Source of the DNA: Sabethes cyaneus
Taxonomy: Eukaryota; Arthropoda; Insecta; Diptera; Culicidae
Direction: 5' to 3'
Assembly (NCBI RefSeq): GCF_943734655.1
Contig: NC_071355.1
Span: 244,799,183 to 244,863,182, forward strand
DNA: 64,000 nt
The stretch's first letter is position 1; every line of letters starts with the position of its first letter. Below are positions 54,887-64,000 of the stretch, in pieces. Position numbers and translations under genes: made by a program. The notes under the pieces are model-generated. The model ran no database searches and was not told the origin of the DNA. It saw only the letters and a list, made by a program, of their open reading frames with translations.

Positions 54887-57655
54887 GTGCTCTTCTTCAA
54901 CTCAATTACCTCATTTACAATTTTTTTGAAGCACACATCTCAATCAGTTTTTCTCTCTGAAATCGGCTCGTGTGGGGTTAAAGCTGGTTCGTGTTTATTT
55001 TTTTTTCTGCTCGATTTAGCGTAATATAATGTCCAACGCCACTTTCGAGCTCTCAGTTAAGGACCTTCCTCTGGTAGTAGTTTAATAGCCAGTTGGGGCG
55101 GTTATTACTTCATTCCACCTCGTACGCTGGTAGGCAAATATTGAATGTCTGATTGAAAAAAGTAGATTTTAATTTCTCAACTTTACGAGCGTTTGCTGTG
55201 ATAGATATTACATTCGATATCAGCGAACGAGAATAATGGTTTTACAATTGCCACTAATGAATGAATCTAGATTGAATTTTATAGTGTTTGTTAAAGGTTC
55301 TATATTAACTGGGAACTATTAGATCGCGTAATCGTTAAGTTAAAGTTAATTTAATAAGCAAAAAGGTAGTGATTTTTTTTAGAGTCAGTCTGTTTTATGC
55401 CTTTTTTTTTAATTGTGTATCATTTACAATGATTAGTTCCTCAATCAGATCCACGACGAATTATTTTCCAGTTTAAAAGCGCACGTCATTAAGTTATGGT
55501 TATGTCACATCCAGTTTCTTTGAATGTAATTTAATGATAAATATAATGAATTTAGTCAGTGCCAACTTCAACTTAATTGTCGGCGACTTATTTTATGTGC
55601 AAAAATAAAAAGAGAAACAGAGAGAGAGAGAGAGAGGGACTAGATAAGTTAGCAAATTTTTTTTATTAATTTTGTTGTCGTGTCAGTAATTGGTTCATGA
55701 TGGTAATAAAGGATGAGTTTTCTACCATTTTTACTCAATTACGTTTCACTAGTCTAGTTTTCACTTTTGCTAACTAAATTACGTCATTATTGACGTCCAT
55801 TGGCAGTTACATGTTTTAAATCGTAAATTTGATTCCATAGAAAAGGAAACAAGTTCTAAAGCAAGTCTGGCCAGGTCGTAACGCTTTCTATTTCAACTTA
55901 TAACTTAAAAAGGGGTTTTCACTATTCCATAATATTATTTCTACCTTGCTTGATTTATTTATAACAACTTTTCTTTGGATTTTGCTGAGCATTGGTAATA
56001 CAAAGCTATTTTCTTCAAATTCTTCGATGCACACTGGAATGGAATGGTACGACGTCAATGAAAGAATCTAAAGGCCCTAGAGAAAAGCATCGATCTCCAA
56101 TCGGCTGCTGCAGTTTCTACGTAATCATGGACTGCGCGATTATTAGCAGCGAGCCGATGGAACATTTAAAGGCTCACAAAGAAGTGGGCTTAATTAAAGG
56201 TTATCAACAAAACAACGCACTCCGCTCGGCTTGAAGTCAGAAAAAGAAGGGCCATCACGGCTGCTTGATGTGTAATATGCACATTTTATGGCTGAGGACT
56301 TTGTTGAGATTGAGCACAGCACCACTGCACTCTAGCTGTAGAAACAACTGGGCGCAGAGGGTTAATGATGGCCGATCGCTACTTTGAAAATCGATTTGAA
56401 GCTGACTTCGCCTAATTATAGGTATGTGTGAAACTTGATGATTATCGGACTAGGTTACGGTGTGCCAGATAGCAAAATAAAAGCTTGGAAAATGGATCAA
56501 AATGTTATGGCTTCTTTTGACAGCTCGAAAAATTCCACGGTGATGAAATGCGATGACTACGGATTTTCTCCATTCCGCACATATTTTCCAATCAATTTTA
56601 CTTTTAACGCGTTACTTGTTTTCCAGCGTGCATATTTTACTGTCACATAAAAAAGAGCCTAGTTAACTCTTGCTCCACTTATCCTTTCGACATCTCGTGC
56701 TCTCTCCTAGTTTTTTTTCTTCTTCTATGGCACAGCAATTGGTGCTTGTAAGTTGTAACTGATTAATGGGGAGAAAAATTTTCCATCGTCCACGGGTGGG
56801 GGGTCGTCCACAACTGAACCTGTTGGCTGATGGTAATGGCCACAAATGGTGCATAATTTTCGCACGCCTGGACTCTATAAAGTAAATTAGCTACGTATCT
56901 GGGCGCTGAAAGTTAGCTGGTTGTCGTTAAACTATGCGATTGATGCAGAACATGGTACATTTTAAATGATGGTTTAAACACCACGGACAACCGGCCGGTT
57001 GTAAAACATCGAAGCACAAAATGTGGAAATACTGGTTCAATCAGTTGCAGTGTGGTTGCTATTACTCGTTTTTTTTTGGTTTAATTGAATTGTAGTGAAT
57101 GTTCGAGAGTTAATTATTTCAGTTTATGTTTCCTCCGTTTTATCACCGGACCACTACGAAGTTTTTCTCGTTAATGACCTGTAAAAGGAACGTACGTTGT
57201 TGGTGTTTTTCGGTTACGTTAATTGCATATTGGTTTCAAAGGGGTATAAAGGTTTTACAACATTAGAATTATAGTCAAGAATTTTTTTCCATCTGTAATT
57301 TCCTGAGCAGCTGAATAGAGTGCTGAATGCAATTCTCGCTGTGATTAAATTTGTGCATTATCTAGCCGTCTCCATAACAGCTAATGGTTGATTGGAGCAC
57401 TTTTCTTTGAATTATTTAAGTTGATTAGTTGATTTCCTCTGACATTCTCCACACACTAACGCGTAACAACTGAACAACATTCAATTCGAAAAAAACGAGA
57501 AACGGAAAAATTGTAAATGACTTTTATTTCGAAGCAAATATGTAAAGCAACGCGACAATGATTGTATGGGACTACCATCGTCTGTCATGTAAGATTCGAA
57601 AGTGACTTCCGGCTTCCAATTTTTTAATTTACGAATAAACTTCGTTTCAATCTTC
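54887..57655. other. No recognisable gene; (GA)n at 55617-55638
   Basis: AT-rich with a GC-richer patch at about 56030-56300 and 56780-57000. Frames of 63-80 codons lack domains. The stretch has no visible transposon motif, so it is one of the least repetitive parts of the downstream region. Confidence 0.45.
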
Positions 57656-57699
57656 GACCTGTGTCCAATTTTGGTTTGTTCAGTCCAATTTTGGTCCTA

Positions 57700-57850
57700 T
57701 TTACTTACGTCTAGCAGCATCGAGCCGGGGTGACTCTTACTATATCAAGAATTTCTCTCCATAGTACTTGGTCCTGAGCTACTCGTCGCCAAGCCTCAAC
57801 ACACGCAGGTTGGGTTCGACCTGGTCGAGCCATCCAGCACGTTGGGCCCC
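57700..57850 (-). mobile_element. RTE-like C-terminal fragment
   Basis: The reverse complement reads the WLDQVEPNLRV, QDQVLWREILD and VTPA pattern with frame changes. This is the same tail as AQRVRWLDQVETDLRV and DRVQWRGILDTARATPA at 59143-59418 on the other strand. Confidence 0.75.
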
Positions 57851-58470
57851 TCAGGTTTCGGAGGTTTTCTGGAACATCAAATTTATCCTGGGCAATGAAA
57901 TACAGATTCCCCGGAATCTAGGTTGAAGGTTGTGTAGTCTCTTCAGCTTTTGATCGTATATCTTCTGGGCCCGACTTTTCGCGACCGTCTTCTGTTGGGG
58001 CCTTCTGGACCTTGAACGTACGTAATTCAGCTCGAGTTTTGACCTTCTGCACAAAGCTTTTGCTCAAAATCAGTTTTTTTGGAGTTTGGTTTCCCATTGA
58101 AGGCCCCAACTACGGTGGCGTGATCCTCAACGGTATACGCACGCCTTTTTTCTCCGCATCTTGGCTTACGATAGACAGTCAGATGTTATTCGAACCATTT
58201 TATGATATGAGTAACCGTAGAATTCGGGTAGAACCGTAGCTTTTTACCGAGATTCTTATTTTCGATGTATTTGTGCAGTTTTTTTTCGCGAACGAGCTGT
58301 TCTTTCGACGCCATTTTTCAAATCTTTGCGCACCTGATGAAAAGACTCACACAGCATAAACAATGCACTTTGAGCTTTCTCCGTACAAAATTTCAGTTAA
58401 TTTTACCCAACGGTTTAAAATATAGAAATAGCTCTATCAGCGTGTTGTAATTTAACCGTGGACACCCTTT
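57850..58470 (-). mobile_element. Mariner-type relic with 5' terminus and N-terminal transposase
   Basis: Minus strand: a mariner-like end near 58470 (GGGTGTCCACGGTTAAATTA), then the start codon at 58315 (MASKEQLVREKKLHKYIENK), LGKKLRFYPNSTVTHIIKWF, KPNSKKLILSKSFVQKVKTR, AELRTFKVQKAP and a decayed region ending near the RTE fragment. N-terminal helix-turn-helix part only; the catalytic domain is lost. The frame at 58109-57918 is part of it. Confidence 0.85.
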
Positions 58471-58471
58471 A

Positions 58472-59640
58472 TATGGTTCGGTACGACCATAGATGAATTA
58501 AATGGATTCGTACGATCATTATTGTGACGCAGCTGATCAAAGCTACCCTGGAGCGAGTGATGCGCTACGTACGCGTTTCGGAGACACTCTTGAGTCCTTT
58601 CGAATCGCGCAGAGGGTTGCGGCAAACAGATGGACTGCTCTGTATGTTATTCAATATCGCCATTGAAGGTGTGATCCGGCGAGCGGGCATTGAAACGAAA
58701 GGTGCTATTTTCAGCAAGAGTAGCTAGCTCCTAGCCTTCGCAGACGACCTCGACCATTAGTAGAAACATTGAGACGGCGGAGGCAATCTACGCCAGACTA
58801 AAAACGGTGGCTAGGAGGATAAGGTTACACATCAATGCGTCAAAAACTAAATATATGGTAGGAAGAGGCTCCAGAAAAAGCAACGTTTGGTTCCTACGAA
58901 CAGTGACTATTGACGGCGATAAACTGGAAGTGGTTGCTGAATTCCGTTATTTTCCGTTACTTGCCGTATTTTAACGAAAGGTGTTGCGGACTATTATTAG
59001 CGGAGTACAAACGGATCACGGAGAGTGGTGTAGGCGTATGAATTACGAGCTACAGGCACTACTTGCATCGTACTTCATACGTACAGGCACTACAGCTTCA
59101 TAAGTACAGGCACTACTTGCATCGTACGCACTACTTGCATCGTTGCATCTCATCGTACTCCTGGCAAAAGTTGGGAGACTACGGTGGGCCGGTCACGTCG
59201 CAGGGATGCCGGACGACTGTGTAGTGAAATCCGTTCTCTTTAAGAACCCCACCGGCATCATGAACACAGCGGCCCAACGTGTTAGATGGCTCGACCAGGT
59301 AGAAACCGACTTGCGCGTGTCGAGACGCGCAATGAATTGGCGACGAGTAACCCAGGACCGAGTACAATGGAGAGGAATTCTTGATACGGCAAGAGCCACC
59401 CCGGCTTTCGGCTGGTAAAAACATAATCACACGATCATTATTTATGAAGTATATGGTTCAGTACGACCACAGATAAATTAAATAGTTTGATACGATCATT
59501 GTAGAATGAAGTATGTGGTTCGGTACGACCATAATTAAATGAAAAGATACAGCTCGGTAAAACCATAGAAGAATGAAATTGCTTGCTAAGACCATTGATA
59601 AATAGAATGGTTTCATATGATCATTGTTGAAAAGATGGCT
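58472..59640 (+). repeat. Array of about 60-bp units, split by a retrotransposon
   Basis: Units read TATGGTTCGGTACGACCATA, GATGAATTAAATGG and TACGATCATTATTGAATGAAG. One unit lies at 58472-58526 and about three at 59430-59640, with the RTE-like element between. Confidence 0.8.
58525..59430 (+). mobile_element. RTE-like non-LTR relic inserted in the array
   Basis: Reads LIKATLERVMRYVRVSETLL, SPFESRRGLRQTDGLLCMLF, NIAIEGVIRRAGIETKGAIF, then a decayed FADDLDH region, INASKTKYMVGRG and VVAEFRYF. After a disrupted part it ends KVGRLRWAGHVAGMPDDCVV, AQRVRWLDQVETDLRV and DRVQWRGILDTARATPA. The order matches the RT C-part and tail of RTE-like elements. ACGATCATTATT occurs at both edges (58512-58523 and 59431-59442), a possible target-site duplication, although the host array itself contains this word. 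5'-truncated and inactive. Confidence 0.88.
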
Positions 59641-60304
59641 CTATTCAGTGTGAATCAAGTATCAGATTATATGCATTAGCAGTTGTACTGGTTTGAGTTA
59701 TTGTTTCATTTAAATTTTTGGTAGCTAAAATCGTTGATCGCTTTTAAACAGATTTTTATAGTTGCGTTCTGAAAACCGCAACGTAATTAAGTGACAACTA
59801 TAATGAATAGCGTGGAACTTTATTTTTCCTTTTTGGTACCCTTTTTGGTAGTGGTAATTTAGGATCTAAGAATTTCGATATTTTACGATTATGAAATTGG
59901 ATATTAACATTACAGTATCTTTAAGCTTTGGGAGTTTAAAACCTGATGGTTTTGAGATTTCAGGGTTGTTGAATTTTAATAGTCTCGATACACTGACTCA
60001 CTAAGAGGTACGCCTATCGCAAAACAGTGGAAAGTTGTACCGGAGACGCCACTGCCCTATTAACGTAGAACTACGCAGAGCTGTTTTTCGTAATGATACT
60101 TTTGCACTCTTACTCCTCAGCCATTTCCTGAAAGAATTTATAGATAACTAGCTGACCCGATAAACTTTGTATTGTCACAAATTAACCTGTGTTGTACATA
60201 AATCATGAATCTCGGATGATATTTGTCACAATCTCGAGTTTTGCAAGTTTCTGAGGAGTTCAACCTTAGATGATTCATTTTGGCAGTTACATAACTATGA
60301 AAGC
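59641..60304. other. No recognisable feature
   Basis: AT-rich sequence; AGCTGACCCGATAAACTTTG at 60148 resembles the start of an insect repeat (compare the element at 61.0 kb) but no boundaries were found. Confidence 0.45.
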
Positions 60305-60607
60305 TTCCCAGGTAACCAATAAGCATCACCAATGCTATTCAAATGTAGGCCAATAAGCATTTAAGTCGCCTTAAATGCTACTTAAATACTATTTTGGCAA
60401 AATATACAGCTACTTTACTGATAACCTTCTTATAGTGCTGACAATGCTAATTTACAGCTAATTACCGACACGAAGAATTTGAATACAATTTTGGATGCCA
60501 ATTTACAACACCTATGCAGTCAAAAAGCTAACATACAACAACGTACAGTATAAAATGCCAGATACGCTGATTTGCTGCTTATGTTAATGCTTATTAGTTA
60601 CCAGGAA
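60305..60607 (+). mobile_element. MITE M2, copy 2 (both ends)
   Basis: TTCCCAGGTAACCAATAAGC at the left and GCTTATTAGTTACCAGGAA at the right form terminal inverted repeats of about 22 bp. Full-length about 303 bp, non-coding, and aligned with the inverted copy at 40083-40374. Confidence 0.9.
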
Positions 60608-61020
60608 TGGGTAGTTTAATACACAAATTTGCAATTTTTCCACACAGTAAAGTAGAAAACAACTCCCCTGCCCCCTCATTGTATAGCCAGAAAGCGGATA
60701 GTAATATTCGCCATGATTGTACAACATTTCGCCGAATATCATTTTGCGAAAAACCTTAAGCGGAATGTACCATTTCACGGAAAACTTTTTTGTGGAAAGA
60801 ATCATTTCGCGATCCTCTCCTTACTCGTTGTCGCTCGTTCCAGGAAACCCAGGTAGACCTAGGAAAACAAATAAACCTAGACAGTAGTGATTTCTGCGGG
60901 GAGTTGCCTCCCCCCAGTGGGCGTCGCTTCCGACGGCGGGTCACCAGCAACACTCGTGGCCGTCTCGTCCTGAATGATCTAGTGTTACTATAGATAGCTT
61001 TTGTGGTCTTGTTATTGACT
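60608..61020. other. Repeat-like GC patch, no gene
   Basis: TTTCTGCGGGGAGTTGCCTC, CCCCAGTGGGCGTCGCTTCC and ACGGCGGGTCACCAGCAACA form a GC-rich patch at 60890-60965 that looks like a transposon 3' region. Frames on both strands (65-73 codons) are unsupported. Confidence 0.4.
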
Positions 61021-61024
61021 AATG

Positions 61025-61850
61025 TTTTATGGAAGAGACTCGAATTTCTCGAGTTCGATTAGTTTTTGAGTTTAGCAAAAATTTCTGCTTTATTTGTATG
61101 AGAGTCCTTATCCCCCTACCACAGGGGTGAGGGGTCTCAAACCATCATTAAAAAAATTCCTGCCTCCAAAACCCCCCATATGCCAAATTTGGTTCCATTT
61201 GCTTGATTAGTTCTCGAGTTATGAGGAAATTTGTATTTCATTTCTGTGGAAGCCCCCCCTCTTAAAAGGGAGAGAGATCATTATTCCCCTCCTAAAGAGG
61301 GGAGGGGTCTTAATTCACCATAGAAAAAAAAATTGCCTACAAAAACACCCACATGCTAAATTTGGTTCCATTTGCTTGATTAGTTCTCGAGTTATGAGGA
61401 AATTTGTATTTCATTTGTATGGGAGCCCCCCCCCCTCCTTAAGTGAGGAGGGATCTTAATTCACCATAGAAAAAATTCTTGTCTCCAAAAACACCCACAT
61501 GTAAAATTTTGTTCCATTTGCTTGATTAGTTCTCGCGTTATGCAGAAATTTGTGTTTCATTTGTATGGGAGCCTCCCCTCTTAGTGGGAAGAGGGGTCTC
61601 TAGCCATCATAAGAACCTTCCCTGGCCCCAAAAACCCCTATATGCAAATTTTCACGCCGATCTGTTCAGTAGTTTTCGATTCTATAAGGAACATTCGGGC
61701 AGACAGACAGAACAGACAAGATAAGAACCTTCCATGGCATTAAAAACCCCTACGTGCAAATTTTCACGTCGATCGGTTCAGTAGTTTTCGATTCTATAAG
61801 GAACATACGGACAGACAGACAGAAATTTTTTTTTGTATGTATAGATAACA
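61025..61850 (+). repeat. Tandem array of about 146-173-bp units
   Basis: Each unit has TTTCATTTGTATGGGAGCCC, a poly-C stretch, TTAATTCACCATAGAAAAA, CAAAAACACCCACATGC, and CCATTTGCTTGATTAGTTCT followed by CG. The last word recurs near 61195, 61368 and 61514. The 3' part has two GACAGACAGACAG boxes each after TTTTCGATTCTATAAGGAAC. It ends TTTTTTTTTGTATGTATAGAT. It looks like a repeat whose interior amplified in tandem. Confidence 0.75.
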
Positions 61851-61929
61851 TCTATCGATCAAAAAATAGCTTTTCGCAATCAGTAAAATAAAGCAAATAA
61901 CAGATTTTTGGGTTATACCATTGAAAAGA

Positions 61930-62025
61930 ACATAAATGTTAAGCACCACGCTTGACCCTGCAACTTGTGGTTCATACGCTTACGCCACTCTCCGCTATCC
62001 GTTTGTACTCACTTGGTACAGATAT
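61930..62025 (-). mobile_element. RTE-like fragment
   Basis: The reverse complement gives VQTDSGEWRKRMNHKLQ, a short piece of the RTE-like tail region (VQTD.GEWRRRMNYEL). Confidence 0.65.
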
Positions 62026-62027
62026 AC

Positions 62028-62110
62028 CTCGATAGTAAGTACCCTCGTTAGTACGTACCCTCGATAGTACATACCCTCGATACTACGTACATATGGCTCT
62101 ATAGTACGTA
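62028..62110 (+). repeat. 20-bp tandem repeat TACCCTCGATAGTACGTAC
   Basis: About four units of CCCTCGATAGTACGTA with single changes. GTAC and GTACGTAC palindromes recur in each unit. Confidence 0.8.
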
Positions 62111-62409
62111 CGTTTTATAGCAATATGAGCAGAACGCTCGTTCCTACCGTCTTCTACACTTTCTTTGGTGCAACACTGCTCTCTACCGTCAGGTTCGCTA
62201 GTATTGGTACGGTGTTGTTTTGGCCGCCATTGGATTTCGACCTCCACCACCTTGGTCAGTGATTTTAAGGCTTTTCTGAATTTAAGTTTTCTAGCCATTG
62301 GAATTTTAGAATTTCATACCTTTTGAAATTTATGACTTTAGAATTTTAGGATTCATGGATTTTAGGACGACAGCATTGCAAAAGTTTAAAATTTTTGGAT
62401 TATATGTGT

Positions 62410-62605
62410 TTGCCCGCCCAATTAGCTTCGAGGTACGATGCTGGTCTAACAAACCGGTCGTCGTGTGTTCGAACTCGAGTTGTAACTCGACTGGTGGTAC
62501 TTCTGGAATCTGTAGGATTGTAGGATTGTAATAGTCTTGTACTTTAATAACCGGCTGCGAAGTCTGTGTTGATAAAGAAGGGATTAAAGACGTTATACCC
62601 AGATT
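62410..62605 (+). mobile_element. tRNA-derived SINE (family 1) inside the array
   Basis: GCCCGCCCAATTAGCTTCGA, then CTGGT-CTAACAA-ACCGG (anticodon-arm-like, T33, triplet AAC), the B-box-like GTTCGAACT, body CCGGCTGCGAAGTCTGTG and tail GATAAAGAAGGGATTAAAGA. The stem differs from the 50514 copy by changes that keep pairing. Confidence 0.85.
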
Positions 62606-63528
62606 TTTCCTTTTATGTTTTTAGTATTTTATGAATACGATTTCCGGGCTTTAGAATTCATTTATTCTAGCATCTCAGGATCTGAGGATTTTGGTATTTT
62701 CGGATTTTAATACTCTATGATCTAAGCGTTTAGGCATTTTAAGAAGAATTTGGGATTTTTGAATTTTTTGATCTTAGAATTTTAGGATTGTCATTTTATG
62801 ATTATGAAGATTTTAAATTGGGAATTCGATAGTTCAGAATTTCACCATTTTTGGATTTGACGCTCTGTTTGCATTTAGGGATTTTAGAATTGTGAGATTG
62901 AACTTTTGAATTTTAGGACTTTTTACAATTTGAAGGCCTTAGGATCTTAGCATTTCAGGATTTAAGTATTTTTAGAGTTTAAGAATCTAGAATTTTACGA
63001 TATCAGGATTCCAAAATTTAAGTGTCTTGAAATTTCATAACTTTAAGATTTGAGGATTTTATGCTTTCCGTATTTTGGGTCGTATAATTTAAGGATTTCA
63101 GGGTGCTAGGGTCTCAAGATTTTATGATTATAGGATTGCAAGTTAAAATTTTAAAATATTAATATTTGAGGATTGAAATGTTTCTAGATTGTAGGTCCCC
63201 GGAATCTCGGAAATTTAGGTTACTAGGAGTTTTTCTAATTTTAGCGCCTTTGAATTTCATGAAAGAAATCCAGGATGATTTCAGGGTCCTGGGATTTTGA
63301 GATTGCATGACTGTAAAGCAAGGATTTTTAAATTTTTTATTCTGAAGTTCTTTAATCTCTGGGTGTATTCTATAACTCAATGATTTAAACACATTACACA
63401 CATTAAATCGACACGTTCCTTTTACGTGAAAAATCATGAAAATTTTTGTATAACAACTGACATGAACTTCAGTTCCTTGTGAATGTTAAAGTTGATGCAA
63501 TTGATTAGTATGACACGTAAACGGATTT

Positions 63529-63640
63529 ATCCCAAGTAACAATTTGGGTTTAATAACACTCTTATGGTGGCATTTAAGACCAAAATTAGTCTTGAAGACC
63601 ACCATAAGAGTACAATAAAACTCACATTGTTCCTTGGGAT
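63529..63640. mobile_element. Hairpin MITE M1, copy 2 (complete)
   Basis: ATCCCAAGTAACAAT at the left and ATTGTTCCTTGGGAT at the right; inner pairs CTCTTATGGTGG/CCACCATAAGAG and AAGACCAAAATTAGTCTT. The 112-bp element is one almost continuous hairpin. It interrupts the GGATTTTA array. Confidence 0.9.
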
Positions 63641-64000
63641 GTTAATTCACGTGAACTGATCGCAACATTAAAAGAGCGATGAATGAGAATCACGTAACTA
63701 CTTTAACGTGCCTATTCTTTTGAGTGTAGAAATTTGGATTTGAGGATTTTAACATCTCAGGACTTTTGAAACTCTCTCTAGTATTAAGACTCAAGACTCT
63801 AGGATTTTAATATTTGAAGTTTGCAGGTTTCTATAATTTTGGGATTTCTAGATTTTGAGAATCTAGGGCTTCGAGTTTCAGTATTTTTTCAGTTTTGGAG
63901 ACTTCAGGATTGTGTGATTTTACGATTTCGGGGCTCAAAGATTTTGGGATTATGGGATTTTGGGGTTTGGATGTAAGGATTCCAATCCAGAAGAGTCCTA

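Larger units (their letters stand above)
35188..64000 (+). other. Probable very long intron (or intergenic) after the third coding exon
   Basis: GTAAGT at 35188 is a good donor and the coding frame stops making sense beyond it. No continuing exon with the same codon quality was recognised in the remaining 28.8 kb, which instead holds transposon relics, inverted-repeat elements and satellites on both strands. Two tiny introns followed by a huge repeat-filled one is a common layout in large dipteran genes. A small exon hidden inside this span cannot be excluded. Confidence 0.5.
62300..64000 (+). repeat. GGATTTTAGAATTT array to the window edge
   Basis: Loose units of about 9-14 bp (AGGATTTTA, AGAATTTTAGGATT, GGGATTTTGAGA) run from about 62300. 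They are broken by a SINE (62410-62605) and by about 290 bp at 63430-63720 that includes MITE M1. The 92-codon minus frame at 63159-63437 is a shadow. The array continues past the end of the window. Confidence 0.8.

Noticed and set aside
62083..62298. 71-codon Lys/Arg-rich minus-strand frame
   Set aside because: Overlaps the 20-bp tandem repeat, with no domain and no second supporting signal.

Overview
The window reads as eukaryotic, insect-type nuclear DNA, most probably from a mosquito or a close dipteran relative. Three things point there: spliced exons with short GT-AG introns, tRNA-derived SINEs ending in short TTTGC/TTTAC-type tails, and many decayed non-LTR retrotransposons and Tc1/mariner elements of the kinds common in Culicidae. 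There is no bacterial operon, no CRISPR array and no canonical tRNA or rRNA gene. The species assignment is inference from repeat style.

Only one host gene is well supported. On the + strand, three coding exons (34297-34650, 34708-34953, 35020-35187) are joined by two phase-0 introns of 57 and 66 bp. They encode the first 256 residues of a larger protein: a low-complexity Ser/Pro-rich N-terminus, then a segment with spectrin-repeat-like character. A good acceptor at 34017 and two short upstream ORFs define its 5' leader. A donor at 35188 opens an intron with no convincing exon through 64000, so the rest of the window is probably intron or intergenic. A GC-richer, low-repeat block at about 26.4-28.6 kb is the best place to look for an upstream promoter or first exon.

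The rest is repeats and transposon wreckage. From 1.3 to 15.5 kb lies a system of diverged short-motif arrays: a 34-bp ACGTCC/AATTTGAATTAA satellite (A), a degenerate AAGTCCAATTT motif (S) and long purine-rich arrays (B). The same families return in reverse-complement orientation at 11.46-15.45 kb, giving an overall A-S-B ... B'-A' mirror arrangement. Other arrays are a GGACTT/GGACAT hexamer array (17.56-18.30 kb), an ACGCGAATTT array between two SINEs (24.5-25.2 kb), ATGATACAAAA arrays (30.4-33.0 kb), a roughly 60-bp array split by a retrotransposon (58.5-59.6 kb), a roughly 146-173-bp array (61.0-61.9 kb) and a GGATTTTAGAATTT array (62.3-64.0 kb).

Transposon remains include Jockey-type reverse transcriptases (10.1, 15.5, 20.2, 21.4, 25.6, 49.6 and 52.5 kb), RTE-like elements (23.6, 29.4, 57.7, 58.5 and 61.9 kb) and one RNase-H-bearing element with a clear 13-bp target-site duplication (40677-42181). 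There are mariner/Tc1 transposase relics at 10.7, 22.4, 35.9, 37.3 and 57.85 kb. Non-autonomous terminal-inverted-repeat elements occur at 12.6, 16.0, 23.8/63.5, 40.1/60.3, 42.9/43.5, 45.6, 51.5 and 54.5 kb. Two tRNA-derived SINE families are recognisable from their anticodon-arm-like hairpins. None of the transposon reading frames is intact. Most open reading frames in the window arise only from strand-asymmetric repeats.
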